From positions 5,245,379-5,309,378 of the forward strand of contig NC_134439.1 in NCBI RefSeq assembly GCF_030867145.1: 64,000 nt of DNA. Reading direction: 5' to 3'. A program made the position numbers and the translations under genes. Below are positions 1 through 9,749 of this stretch, piece by piece; within the stretch, counting starts at the first letter, position 1, and the number at the start of each line of letters is the position of its first letter. This DNA comes from Opisthocomus hoazin (Eukaryota > Chordata > Aves > Opisthocomiformes > Opisthocomidae). The notes beneath the pieces are model-generated. The model had not been told where the DNA came from, ran no database searches, and worked only from the letters and a program-made list of their open reading frames with translations.

Positions 1-559
1 CCGGCAAGCTCAGGAGCCCTGGCCAGGGACCCTCCTTCCCCCGGGACAAAATGTTGGAGGCACAATTCGCTGTTTCAGTGTTTTAATGGCACCATTCAGG
101 TAAACGCTCGGGCAGGAGCAGGGCTGACACCAGAGCTCACCGGCCGGATAATACAGGAATAATTAAATCAGATCCCCGCAGCGCCCGGTCCCGAACTACT
201 GCCAAAAGGAGGAGGGGAAAAAAAAAAAAAGAGAAGGAAGGAATGGGTCGAAATTCCGCTTATCTGCGAAGGTGGCGGAGAAGGAAGGTGTTTAAAACGA
301 GAGGCCAGGGAGCAAAATCCTTTTTCCTCCTTGGGGCAAGGGGACTGGAGAGTGATTTCCAACCCTCTTCCACAGCGAGAAGAGTCTAATTAACCATTTA
401 TTTCCTCCTGTAGCGGCTCTTCCCCCTCCACTGCCGCTCGTCGGTGCGGGGCACGGCTCTGCCCTGCCCGCACCAGGGAGGGAACGGACCCAGACCCCCC
501 GCTCGCCCATGCTCCCCCGCTTTGCAACGCGCCCTTTTCTATCTGTTTAAGACCCCCAG
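1..559 (+). other. HOXB2: HOXB2 intron, 3' part
   Basis: This is the sequence upstream of the HOXB2 homeobox exon. It ends in a pyrimidine-rich stretch (about 528-547) and a CAG acceptor at 557-559, after which the reading frame joins the homeodomain. No coding potential of its own was recognised; open frames on the minus strand here are GC-driven. Exon 1, with the N-terminus and hexapeptide, lies upstream of the window. An alternative AG at 548-551 is possible, so the acceptor is accurate to about 10 bases. Confidence 0.7.
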
Positions 560-1156
560 GGGCTGGCAGACACGAGCGGCTCCAGGAGGCTCCGCACCGC
601 TTACACCAACACTCAGCTGCTGGAGCTGGAGAAGGAATTTCACTTCAACAAATACCTCTGCAGGCCCCGGCGGGTGGAGATCGCGGCTCTGCTCGACCTC
701 ACCGAGCGGCAAGTAAAGGTCTGGTTCCAGAACCGCCGGATGAAGCACAAGAGGCAAACCCAGTACAAAGAACCCCCCGACGGGGATCTCCCCTACCCCG
801 GCCTGGACGAGGGCAGCGACCCGGCGGAGGAGGCCGAGGAGAGCCCGGTTTTCGGGCCGGCTCCGGAGCCCGACGGCCGCTGCCGAAGCGAGGAGTCCGG
901 GGCGGAGCGGGGGGCCGGGGGGGAGCCCACCCCCACCGCCGGCCCCTCGGACCGTGCCTACCCCGAGAGCCGGGACTCGCCTTTGTTGCCGGAGCTGAGC
1001 ATCTTCTCGGGGGAGTCCTGCCTGCAGCTCTCGGAGGGGCTTTCCCCGGGTCTCCAGGGCTCCCTGCAGAGCCCCCTCCACTTCTCCGAGGAGGACCTGG
1101 ACTTTTTTACCAGCGCGCTTTGTGCTATAGATTGGCAACATCTCAATTTCCAGTAG
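560..1156 (+). CDS. HOXB2: HOXB2 exon 2 (partial gene: homeodomain and C-terminus)
   Basis: Homeodomain transcription factor of paralogue group 2, acting in the nucleus in hindbrain (r3-r5) and neural crest patterning. The exon encodes 198 residues and ends in TAG at 1154-1156. The 60-residue homeodomain is at about 581-760 (residues 8-67 of the exon). It has [11 protein letters not shown] in the N-terminal arm, [18 protein letters not shown] in helices 1-2, and recognition helix [15 protein letters not shown] with Q50, N51 and R53 intact. Group 2 is shown by [27 protein letters not shown]2 rather than HOXA2 is shown by EPPDG just after the homeodomain and the C-terminal block [19 protein letters not shown]...[17 protein letters not shown], which matches the end of mammalian HOXB2; HOXA2 differs in both. 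The extreme C-terminus (WQHLNFQ) is a few residues longer than the human one as I remember it. Exon 1 is outside the window. The start at 560 is the inferred splice acceptor. No frameshift is seen. Confidence 0.95.
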   Translation, partial: GLADTSGSRRLRTAYTNTQLLELEKEFHFNKYLCRPRRVEIAALLDLTERQVKVWFQNRRMKHKRQTQYKEPPDGDLPYPGLDEGSDPAEEAEESPVFGPAPEPDGRCRSEESGAERGAGGEPTPTAGPSDRAYPESRDSPLLPELSIFSGESCLQLSEGLSPGLQGSLQSPLHFSEEDLDFFTSALCAIDWQHLNFQ

Positions 1157-1273
1157 CGGCTCCCGCTCCCCGCCGGCCTCGCCTTTTCTGCCCCTTCCCG
1201 GCGCACCAGCCCCGGTCCCCAGGCACGGCCAGCTCCCCCCAGTCTGCTGCAAGAGGGCAGGGGGCACCCCGAA

Positions 1274-1279
1274 AATAAA
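1274..1279 (+). terminator. HOXB2 proximal poly(A) signal (candidate)
   Basis: Canonical AATAAA 118 bases after the HOXB2 stop, followed by T/C-rich sequence. It would give a short 3' UTR lacking the AU-rich part. Its use is unproven. Confidence 0.45.
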
Positions 1280-1712
1280 CCCAAGCCGTTTCTCGTTCGG
1301 TCCCCCCATCCCGTCCCCCCCGAACACTTTCTCTCAAAGCTTCTCACACTGTGGGACCCGAATCACCCTCCCAATATTTATTTTAGAAGATTCACACGAA
1401 AGAACAGCCCGATTTTTGCTAAATGCAGGTATTTAATTATAGGTATTTTTTCCTTATTTATTTTTGAAGAAAGCACCCGATAGTTCTCATGCACATCAGA
1501 GAGGTCAGCCCCCGAGAGAAGACCTTTGTGAATCCTTCAACCGACTTTCTCAGGAATCAGAACAAGACTTTTAGATTTCTTAAAAAAATCAAATTAAAAA
1601 AAAAACCAGAGGAATTTTCCTTCCTCTTTTTAAGTTTTAGATGTAGACTATTTATTCAAATCCTTTATTAGTAAATGGCAAATTATTTATTGTACATTAT
1701 TTTCATATAGTG

Positions 1713-1718
1713 AATAAA
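1713..1718 (+). terminator. HOXB2 distal poly(A) signal
   Basis: Canonical AATAAA with a GT-rich downstream element 23 bases later (GTGTGTTGCC at 1741-1750). This is the better-formed of the two HOXB2 signals and likely defines the main transcript end near 1735. Confidence 0.65.
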
Positions 1719-1735
1719 TGTCTTTATAAAACCAA

Positions 1736-3600
1736 GAAACGTGTGTTGCCACATACTTCATAGGAAAATGTGCTATTTTTTTCCCTAAATCTTTCACCTT
1801 TCTCTTTCCTGCTTGGCAGCAATGATGTCCTAATAATGTCCTCGTGTGCATGGAGGGAGGAGACAAAAGAAATTGTTCCCAGCTACCATTTCAAGAGGCT
1901 TCGGGAGTCAGAAATGTTTGCTGTATTCAGTTCGGATTGCGTTTTCCTTCGGCTTGGTTTTTATTTGTTTTATTTTTTTACGAAATCAAAGCAGGACATT
2001 TGTTTCTGATTTTCAACGTTTGCGGTTGTATTTTTGTCCCTGAAAATCCCTCCCCGTAAGGAAGCGGCCGGATAAAGGGACGGATAAAGCAGCACAAAGG
2101 CAGCGCTCGGAGGGGCCCCGCGCAGCCCCCGCACATTCCGCGGCCCGCGTTGCCCCCCGTTCCCCCCCCCCCCGGCCTGGAAAGGCCAGCGCTGCTGCCT
2201 GCCTCCGCCCCCCCCCCCCCTCCTCCTCCTCTCCTTGCAGCAGGCAGCGCAGACCCGCAGCGAAAATAGGCGGAAAGGGAGGATTTTGAGTCAGTGCAAA
2301 AAATCCACCCTGGGAGGGTGGTGCGTGCCGGCATTTTAGTCAACAAATAAACCTTGGAAAGGAAAGAGGGGTAAGGGATTAGCCTCAGAAAGGCCTTTCT
2401 CTGTTCCTTTCCTCTTTCTCAGCAGTACAAACCAGACACCCCCCCCTCCCCCGGCCTGATAAATCTGTGGTCTGCTGCCTCCCTGGCCCGGCTCGCGGGT
2501 CCCTCTGCGAAAGCTTTCTCGCAACATGTAATTTTAAATACGAAACTCATATATCAGGGAGGGAGGGGGAGGCAGAGGGGGTGGGGAGGCTTGTGAATGA
2601 AAAGGGGTCAGCGCGGGAATCAATGGCGGTGACACCCCAAATAAATCATATTACGTCTTTGCCAAGTCATCGGTGTTTCCTCAGGGGCGGCAGAAATTTG
2701 GTGGGCGTTCGAGCGGGCTTTGGGCGAAAATAACGCGGAAAGGCGAGCCCGGGGGGGGTTGGGGGAGGGAGGCGGAGTGGGGCAGGGGGGCAGCGGCCCG
2801 GAGGGGAGGGGACACACAAACGCGGAGTGGGCCTTAAAATGGCGCGGGGAGCCGCGGAGCAGCCGCGATCAGCGGCGTTGCCACCGGCCCTTTGCTTTCG
2901 GGTCAGGGCGGGGGAAGGCGCAGGCCGGGCTGAGGGCTTCGGGGGGGCTCGGACTTCGGGGAGGGGCCCCAGGGGCTGCTGGCTGCCCCCGCAGAGAGCG
3001 GGGCCGTTGGCCGGCTTGCTTGGAGCCCGGGGTTGGTCCCGAGGGTGTCGTGGCCCCCCGGAGTCCCCCGGGGAAGGGGCGGGGGCCGGGAAGCTTCTGC
3101 GGGGCGGCCCGGTGGTTGGTGTCGGCGGAGGAGCACCAGGGCCAGGCTGGCTTTCTGCTTTGGGCTGTAAAAAGAAATAAAACGAAATAAAGCAAGGCCT
3201 CGACAGATGTTTTCGAAATTGCTGTTCGAAGATCTGGATTGTCTCTCCCCGCCGTAACAAAGGGGGGTCGATTTTACAGCTACCTTTTTATTCCTCACAG
3301 CATCGCCAGCCTCTCTCCCTCCCAAACGAGCAGACGCTTCAAACCTGCCAGCGTCTCACTTCGGGAAGGAGTGGGTTTGTATTGAAAATCGAAGTAGATT
3401 GCAATTAAAATATGCAAGTGAACGTTACTTAACGCCTTCCCATAAATAAAAGGAAGGGCCCTGCGCCCGGCTCGCACTGCCTGCAGAGGGGCTGCCTGCG
3501 CACCCCAGCCTGGGAGTCACCCCCCCCCTCCAAAATCCCAGAGCGACGGGGGGGGGGAAAGGGGGGGGGAAGCCAGCCCAGGCACAGCCCGAGCACCACA
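1736..3600. other. HOXB2-HOXB1 intergenic, part 1: CpG-rich with C/G tracts
   Basis: No gene seen. Contents: C-tracts at 2162-2173 and 2208-2220; TGAGTCAGTGCA at 2288-2299 (AP-1/Maf-like); an AT-rich island at about 2520-2550 and 2630-2670 with ATTACGTC; a G-run cluster at 2751-2810 with several G4-capable tracts; and a CpG-dense block at about 2830-3130. Open frames here on both strands are products of high GC and show no family resemblance. Confidence 0.6.
2751..2810 (+). repeat. G-tract cluster (G-quadruplex-capable)
   Basis: A run of at least six G-tracts of 3-8 bases within 60 bases on the plus strand, in a CpG-rich setting. Similar G tracts lie at 3548-3569 and 6717-6734, and C tracts (G on the other strand) at 2162-2220, 3735-3755 and 3919-3930. 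This is a structural inference only. Confidence 0.5.
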
Positions 3601-3734
3601 GAAGGCTATTCATTATCTTTAAGTTTATTTAATATCTCCAGCTTCTGGAACGTACTCAGCGGCAGCGTTGGCACTGCCAGACGTTGTCTATCAAAGCGCC
3701 ATTTGTTCCAGCGCTTTACATATTCCCCCTCCCG

Positions 3735-3755
3735 CCCCCCCCCCCCCCCCCCCCC
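3735..3755. repeat. Poly-C tract
   Basis: Twenty-one uninterrupted C residues just after a short AT-rich conserved-looking segment (about 3605-3725, with CTATCAAAG, a TCF/LEF-like site in reverse, and CATTTGTTCC). Length is likely polymorphic and prone to sequencing error. Confidence 0.8.
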
Positions 3756-4184
3756 AATCCTGGATACGGGCTGGTGGGGACGGCGGGAGCAGGGAATGCG
3801 ACGGGAGCAAGGAATCCGGTGGTCGGGGCTGGCCCAAGCCGAGACCCCCGGGGCAGCCCCGAGCCGGGCGCAGGGCTCTCCGCGGCGGGGGCCGCCCGGC
3901 CCGGTCCTCCCGTCCGTCCCCCCCCCCCCCGGGGCTGCTCCGCTCCGGCTCCCCTTCGCCTCCCACGAGCAGGAAGCTTCTCACTCGACTTAAAAATCGG
4001 GATCTCTCTCTCTCCCCGCGAAAGGATCTCGCGGTGGATTTCCACAAACACGCCCGCCCTTTCCGTGGGGAAGGGAGAGGGGGAGGGGACCAGAAGGGAC
4101 ACCCTCCTCTGAGGGGTCCCCCCTCGCACGGCGGAGGCAGCGCCGGGGTGGGACGGGGGCGGGGAAGGGGCTTCCACGAACCCC

Positions 4185-4670
4185 CCGACATAAACCCTGA
4201 CACCTTATCAATACAAATCTCTAACGAGGGCCCTTCTGCAGAGCATAATGACTGCTCCAAGTTGCTGCAGGTCTGGAAAGCATGCCAGTCACAGCCACAG
4301 ATCAATTCTACACCCACCGAAAGTGACTTAATAAATGGAACCTCGCCAGTTATTATCCTTGCTAACAGCAGGCCTCTTCTTATTTGTCCTAATTAGCAAG
4401 ACTGAAATGTCGGAGGAAAGAAGGGGAATATTCAATAAAATCTAAATTATTGAATGACTGTAAGATTTCGCCATTAGTTCAGCCATTCTTTACCTTCTTC
4501 AAAATGTCAAACAAATGGGGAACGCATATTTGCAACCCTGCCCTTCTGTTCTCTGCAACTGGAGGGCATATATTAAGCATATTAAGCCTATTCAGCTCTT
4601 GATCGTTGTCAAAACAGTGCAATTGCCTCACGATTATTAACCTAGAAATATGCAAATGAGGCACGCTGCC
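4185..4670. promoter_or_regulatory. AT-rich candidate enhancer island in the HOXB2-HOXB1 spacer
   Basis: About 480 bases of AT-rich, repeat-free sequence inside a strongly GC-rich, CpG-rich neighbourhood, which is the usual look of a conserved non-coding element in a Hox cluster. It holds many TAAT/ATTA homeodomain cores (for example TCCTAATTAGC near 4387 and GATTATTAACC near 4631), CTTGATCG near 4600, and a perfect octamer ATGCAAAT at 4650-4657. TGCCTCA (4624-4630) and TGAGGCA (4657-4663) form an inverted pair around the last motifs. Enhancer function is inferred from composition and motifs only. Confidence 0.45.
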
Positions 4671-7600
4671 ACGTGTTGTAGGGATGCTAAAGTAATATTT
4701 ATCTTGCGCCGAGCTAGTCTTGGGGATGTGTTTGCTAAAGAGCGACTGGAAGCCCCGAAGATGCTGCAGGACGGGCTGGCTGAGGGTGGGCAGCCTCCTG
4801 AGCAGGGCAGGCGGGAGCTGAGCCTGCGATGCGCGGGGTGGGGAGAGCTGCCTTCTCCCGGGGAATCACCCCGAGCTTCCTCCCGAGCTGCCGGTGCCGG
4901 GCTCCGGCTTGCCGGGAATCTGCCTCCAGAGACCGTTTTCTCAGCCGAGTTGCAGCATCCTTTTCCAGCAGCTCACCGCGTCCCGGGCCTCAGCGGCCGG
5001 AGCTTGAGGGACTCTCCTCAGGCCCCCCCAGCATCAAAGGAAGGAGCTGGCAGAGGGGACCTCCTTCTGCTCGCACCTCCCACAGCTATCCCAGCTTTGC
5101 TGATGATTTTTTTTTTTCCTCTTTACACACATCGAAGGGGAAAATACAGGGTGCCAGGTCCGAAGTAATTCAGGAATGGCTGCAGTTCGGCCAGGTGGAT
5201 CTAGTTCTCCACCCCAGCGGGATGCTGTTTAAACTGACGATATTAATAATGCTGACCTACTAATGTTAGCAACATTGATGAAGTTGTTGAGAAATTCACG
5301 CACTGATTAGAGGGCGGGGTGAGGTGGAGCTAGCCCCCTCCCCAGGCATGCCAGGCACTTGGTCTAGATGAAACGGGACCCCTCGGGTTCAGCCCCAGCC
5401 CAGCCCTGAGCCCAGACCCCCCTCCCCAGGGTCGCGGAGTTCTGCTGGGGGCAGGCGGGGGTGGCCTGGAGCGGGGGTCGGTCGGGGTGAGGAGCCCGTA
5501 GGGTCTGCCCGCTACGAGGAAGGGCACGGCTGCATGCAGGAGCTGCGGATACAGACCTCTCCTCTCCACTTTCACCCGGTAGCAAGGCTTAAATGAACCT
5601 CATTAGTGGGACGACCCGGCTAACACATACACCTCTGCCCTGGGGAACCAGGTAGAAAGGGCTGACGCTATTCACGAGGAAGCGGGACAGGTTGCCCAGA
5701 GACGTCGGAGGAGGGATTTAATCTTTTGGCGCAGGAAGAGGTGGGATTTGAGGGGTCTGTGCCACCCTGAAAAGAAAAAAATATCGAAAGAGTCGTTTCT
5801 CACCCAAATCTTCCACTCGAAGCGTTGGTCGGGAGACCGAGAACACGCAACATGTCCCTCCCCCATCCCCTCGGCGGGATGCTGACCACCCGTGGACCGT
5901 CCCCAGCCAGGGACCCGCACGGCATGGTGCTGGAGCCGGTCCCCACCGCCCCGGTCCCCGCCCTGCGCCCGGGAGCGGCAGAGTAGAGCTGTTCCGTCTT
6001 ATCTTAATTGTCGCGTATTTACTCTGCGGCTCGGAGATAGCCCGGTGCTTGTAACTCGTTAAGAGGGTTCCTTCTACGCTTCTTTGGACTCCCAAACTCT
6101 GAAGCATTTTTCCACATACTGTTTTATTTTTCCCCTTTAGTTTTTAGCCCTAAATATAGCTTAGCAGGCTATGATCTAACCAAGGCACACGCCGGGGCTA
6201 GACATCTCTGGCAATTCCTAGGAACAAGTCCTTCTGGGTGAGAAGGGAGTCCGCAGCCAAACACGCACCCCAGCGTCAGCAGCGCTGCTTACACATCCCC
6301 CCCGCCGGGAGCCGGGGCTGACATTTCTCACGCGTGACACAAACTTTCTCCGCGGAGAGTTAGATTTAACTCCAAAACGAAGCATCTGCAGACTCCGAGC
6401 GCTCGGGAGCCTTTGGAAATGGCTCCTTCCTTCCGTGTCTCCCGCACAGAGAACTCCTCGGGTAAAGCTTTCTGACCAGGGGTGTTGCCACCAACCGCCT
6501 TCGGAAGGGCCCTGTCCTCCGTGTCAGGAGAGTTGTTTCAAAGCAAACAAACCTTCCCTTAGGGAAGGGCGAAATCTCTCCCCCCCCCCAAGGCTGCTGC
6601 AGCCCCGAGTTCCGTGGAGCCGCTTTTTGCCGCTACAAGGGAGAAGCTGCTGTCAGGAAAAGGTTTATTTTAAGAAGATGGCTCTGTCGGGTTGGAACAA
6701 ACGGAGTGGTTGTCCTGGGGGGGGGAGGGGGGGGAAGCCTCATCTTGCTATTTAGCAGCGAGGGGTGCGGTATTTTCGAAAGCAAGGACGCGAATTCCCT
6801 TCCTCCCCTGGACCAACCGACCTCGCTTCTGGACAGCGCAGTTTCTTTTTCCACGAATCAAAGAACTAAAAATTCCCCGCTCACCCTCTGTCCTCATCTA
6901 TGTCCAGATATTTTGTTTGATCCTGTTGAGTGAAAGAGAGCAGCAGCCCTAAAACAATGCCATCTGTGGTTTAGAGAGGAGGAATAACTACTGTCTCCCT
7001 CAAAACATAGGTGAAAATCAAGTAATAAATGTAATGAGAGGCTAAGTCACTATTTGAGGGAGGTGTAGGACAAAGTTCTGACAATTCGAGAGTCTCCACC
7101 TACACCTTTTCTTTGACAGCCTGCCCTCTCTCCGCTCCCCTTCACGGGGGATTTCAAGAAATAGATGTGTAAGTGATGGAGCTGGGCTCACCCGGCGTTT
7201 GGGTGTTAACAATAATCCGGCGTTTCTTCCTCCTGCGGGTTGTGAAGGTCTGCACCGAAACCGGGTCTCACGCCTCCTCCACAACGAGAATTCAACCCAA
7301 TAACAATAACAGCAGTAATCTGATATCTCATCCAGGCAAGGGGCTAAGAAGGAAATTTGGAAAAGCCATTGCTGAGCGATTCCCAGCGTGCCGTCGTGCG
7401 CGATGAGGCGGCGGCTTTCGAAAATCGCGCGCAGATGCCCCAAGCCACGCGTTGTGGGGAAGCCCGTGTCACCTCGGGGAAGGAAGCCGGAGCCGGGGGG
7501 CAGCTCGGGGGATCCCCGGGGGTGCCGGCCCCGGGCAGGGGGTGGGAGCCCAGCATCTCCCGTCCCGCCGCACCCCGGAATCCGCCCGGTATTTTGCTGC

Positions 7601-8130
7601 CTAGGCTCCCGCAGCGGGTGCGGGGAGGAGCAGATGGCCAGAGGCCCCGCAGTGCCGGGGGGCAGGGAGAAGCGGGGAGCAACGGCCCCTTGCTGGGAAG
7701 AAACCGGCTCCAGCACCCCGTCTATCGCGATCTGAGAGTTACCTCCGCAGAGGGACAAAACCCCCCTTTGCCAAAGGGACTTCAGCTCCGCACCCCTCCT
7801 CCTCGGCTCCATCTCCGCCGTCACCCCCCGGTCTCACCAGAGTCTTCACCCCCCCAAAAGCCGGGGCTGGAGCGGCTGCCGGGAGCCCGAGGGCCGCGTT
7901 TCCCCCCCTGCTCGGGCCGGGATGATTGCTGGTTTCACGGCTGAGATTTTGATCCCGTCCTATCCCCTTTTTCCATCTACCAAAGAAACGCTGCGCCTTC
8001 ACCCCAGACCTGCCTCAGGTCCAAACTGTGATTCAGCCTTCGCTGAGAGGAGATGTACAGCAAAACTTTTTCCTCCGTGACTCCGCAGCAGCGAGCTCTC
8101 TCGGAGCTCATTCTGAAACCCCAGCAGACA
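4671..8130. other. HOXB2-HOXB1 intergenic, part 2
   Basis: No gene seen. A short AT-rich island at about 5220-5310 carries TGACCTACTAATG and CATTGATGAAG, and resembles a small conserved element. Further AT-rich patches lie at about 6000-6180, 6860-7060 and 7170-7400. GC-rich CpG blocks separate them (about 4800-5100, 5360-5560, 7430-7930). G tracts lie at 6717-6734. Open frames here (for example a 260-residue minus-strand frame at 7042-7824) are low-complexity Pro/Arg/Gly translations and show no family resemblance. Confidence 0.55.
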
Positions 8131-8600
8131 GCTGCATTTTAACGACACAAAGCATCCCCTGAATGTAACAGTGGAGTGAGATCACGGTGGAAAAAAATCA
8201 GACAATACGAAACAATTGATTCAAGGGTGAAATAAACATCTATCCTTTTCATTTTTCATTTTAAACACATAAATCATCTATTGTAGGCGTCGTTTAAATA
8301 TAATACATTCAATTTAAACGCGAGTGCAACAAAAATATAAAAAGCACTCTTGGAATCAAATTAGAAACCGATTTCTTTTGCAAGGGGAATGGCACGAGAG
8401 CTGCTTTGAATCTTTATAATCACTTTCGTTTGTTTTATGCAAAAAAGGAGATAGCAAGTTTCAGAGAACATTTGTAACCTGAAAGTTTTTCTTTTTGAAT
8501 ATCTCAGCATCAGCAAAGTCGGCAGAATAAATGAATAAATAGGCACGCAGCTTTGGAAATAATTTTCTTCTTATTCTTTGAGCTGAAGGACGAGAGCTGT
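8130..8600. promoter_or_regulatory. AT-rich candidate regulatory island
   Basis: About 470 bases of AT-rich sequence without repeats, between GC-rich flanks. It carries several homeodomain-type cores: CAATTGATTCAAG near 8213, AAATCATCTATTG near 8271, and ATTCAATTTAAACG near 8307. As for the island near 4.2-4.7 kb, the enhancer call rests on composition and position alone. Confidence 0.35.
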
Positions 8601-8757
8601 TGTTGGCTAAACCTCACGATTTCTCTTGGGGGGACTTAAAAGAGGAGGGGAGGTTGATGCCATGGCTGTCTGAGTTGCAGTTTCGTAACAAATGTTACCC
8701 CAACGTGTTGCATCAGCCAAACCTACCAACCAAAGGACGTGTTTATGCCTTTCAAAG

Positions 8758-8771
8758 TGAACTTTTGGCCT
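8758..8771 (-). promoter_or_regulatory. Candidate DR2 retinoic acid response element 5' of HOXB1
   Basis: On the minus strand this reads AGGCCA-AA-AGTTCA: two direct half-sites with a 2-base spacer. AGTTCA fits the RGKTCA consensus exactly; AGGCCA has one mismatch. It lies 1.28 kb upstream of the HOXB1 start. A DR2 RARE upstream of HOXB1, within the element that represses r3/r5 expression, is established in mouse, so position and spacing both fit. I cannot confirm base-for-base identity with the published site. Confidence 0.5.
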
Positions 8772-8871
8772 GGGGAAGAAAAAAAAAAGAGCCCTCCTGG
8801 TTCTTCTTAGAGGCTGAATAACTAGTAAATATCCTGACAAGTAACAAATGACTGTGGGCGTCATATTGTTG

Positions 8872-9300
8872 GGTGCTCTTGTTTCCCTTCTGCTAACAAG
8901 TAAATAAATGTTGCCTACCTATGTTTCCATTCTCTGAGCAGTGGAGTGGCCAGCCTGAAGTCAGCGTCTTTCCACCTACTCATCAGCTGGACTCTGCTAG
9001 GGGTAAGCTCCAGTCTGACAAGCAGGTTCGGGGAAAGATAAAACCACGTTTGCCGTGGAAAAGCAGAGCTGAAAGGTCCAACGTTGGTTAAAGCCCCTAA
9101 AACCTCCACTTTTTTCCGTAGTAAATGTGTAGGTGCGTGGGTGAGTGGATGGATAGGAAGGTACGTAGATAGACACATGGGTCATTTTTGGTTCCTTTGC
9201 TCTAATTGCTAAGCTGGGCATGGTATTTCTCCAACGAAAGACATTCTATCTTCCTAACTTTATTTCATGGCCTCATTAGAATAATGATTTAATTATTTTG
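8872..9300. other. HOXB2-HOXB1 intergenic, part 3
   Basis: No gene seen. A degenerate GTGG/GGAT/GATA-like simple repeat spans about 9128-9176. AT-rich sequence with TAAT/ATTA cores (CATTAGAATAATGATTTAATTATT) begins near 9271 and leads into the inverted repeat at 9308. Confidence 0.5.
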
Positions 9301-9307
9301 CTTTTAC

Positions 9308-9339
9308 CCACACTGGCTCTAGACACAAAGCCAGTGTGG
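9308..9339. repeat. Perfect 11-bp inverted repeat (hairpin)
   Basis: CCACACTGGCT at 9308-9318 is followed by a 10-base loop and its exact reverse complement AGCCAGTGTGG at 9329-9339. TTTTA- and AAAAT-rich sequence flanks the arms. It lies 0.7 kb upstream of HOXB1 and 0.4 kb upstream of the autoregulatory enhancer. It is too short for a microRNA precursor; a cruciform or a paired protein site is more plausible. Confidence 0.75.
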
Positions 9340-9749
9340 CAAAATTAAAACACACAGAGCGTATTTTTCTTGGGAGCTTTTTATTAAGCTCCTCAGCCCA
9401 GAAAACACCAAACGTGTTCAAGCCAGTTTCTAGGGAAAATTTTCGAAATGAAGAGAAGAGCATCCTTTTGTGCCTGCGTGGAAGAGCAGTCAGACCTCCC
9501 TACCTCTCTTCCCTCTGTCTTTCTTCTTCTCACATGGAGCTGGGGTTGGGGAAAACCTTTTAAAGTTGGGGCAAGGGGAAGTTCTGCTGAAATTGGCTAA
9601 TCGCATAACTTGGGGGCCTTTTTAGCACTTAAAACAGTCTTGGATAATTCTAATTCTTCCCCCAGCCCCTCTGCCCCTCCACCTCCCCGCACCCCACCTC
9701 CCTCCTCTCTTTTAAAGTCTTTGAGGAAAGATTTTGACGTATTCGTGTT
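9340..9749. other. Sequence between hairpin and HOXB1 enhancer
   Basis: No gene seen. It includes a C-rich tract at about 9658-9710 and is otherwise unremarkable. Confidence 0.5.

Larger units (their letters stand above)
1157..1735 (+). other. HOXB2: HOXB2 3' UTR
   Basis: Non-coding sequence after the HOXB2 stop. The first 200 bases are GC-rich. From about 1375 it turns AU-rich with many ATTTA-type pentamers (for example TATTTATTTTAG near 1376 and ATTTATTTTTG near 1456), which in mRNA commonly confer instability. It is closed by an AATAAA at 1713-1718 followed by a GT-rich stretch (GTGTGTTGCC at 1741). The exact cleavage site is inferred. Confidence 0.65.

Noticed and set aside
560-1156. HOXA2 as identity of the first gene
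   Set aside because: The homeodomain is near identical in HOXA2 and HOXB2, but EPPDG after it and the [17 protein letters not shown] tail are HOXB2 features, and the neighbour is HOXB1.
539-1327. 262-residue open frame on the minus strand
   Set aside because: Exactly antisense to the HOXB2 homeobox exon and GC-driven; the plus strand encodes an intact homeodomain.
3668-4396. 242-residue plus-strand open frame
   Set aside because: Starts in a poly-C region; Pro/Arg/Gly-rich translation of a CpG island running into an AT-rich non-coding island.
5248-5262. RARE at TGACCTACTAATG
   Set aside because: One good half-site only; no second half at DR1, DR2 or DR5 spacing.
7042-7824. 260-residue minus-strand open frame
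   Set aside because: No recognisable domain and GC-rich composition; a typical long chance frame in a CpG-rich block.
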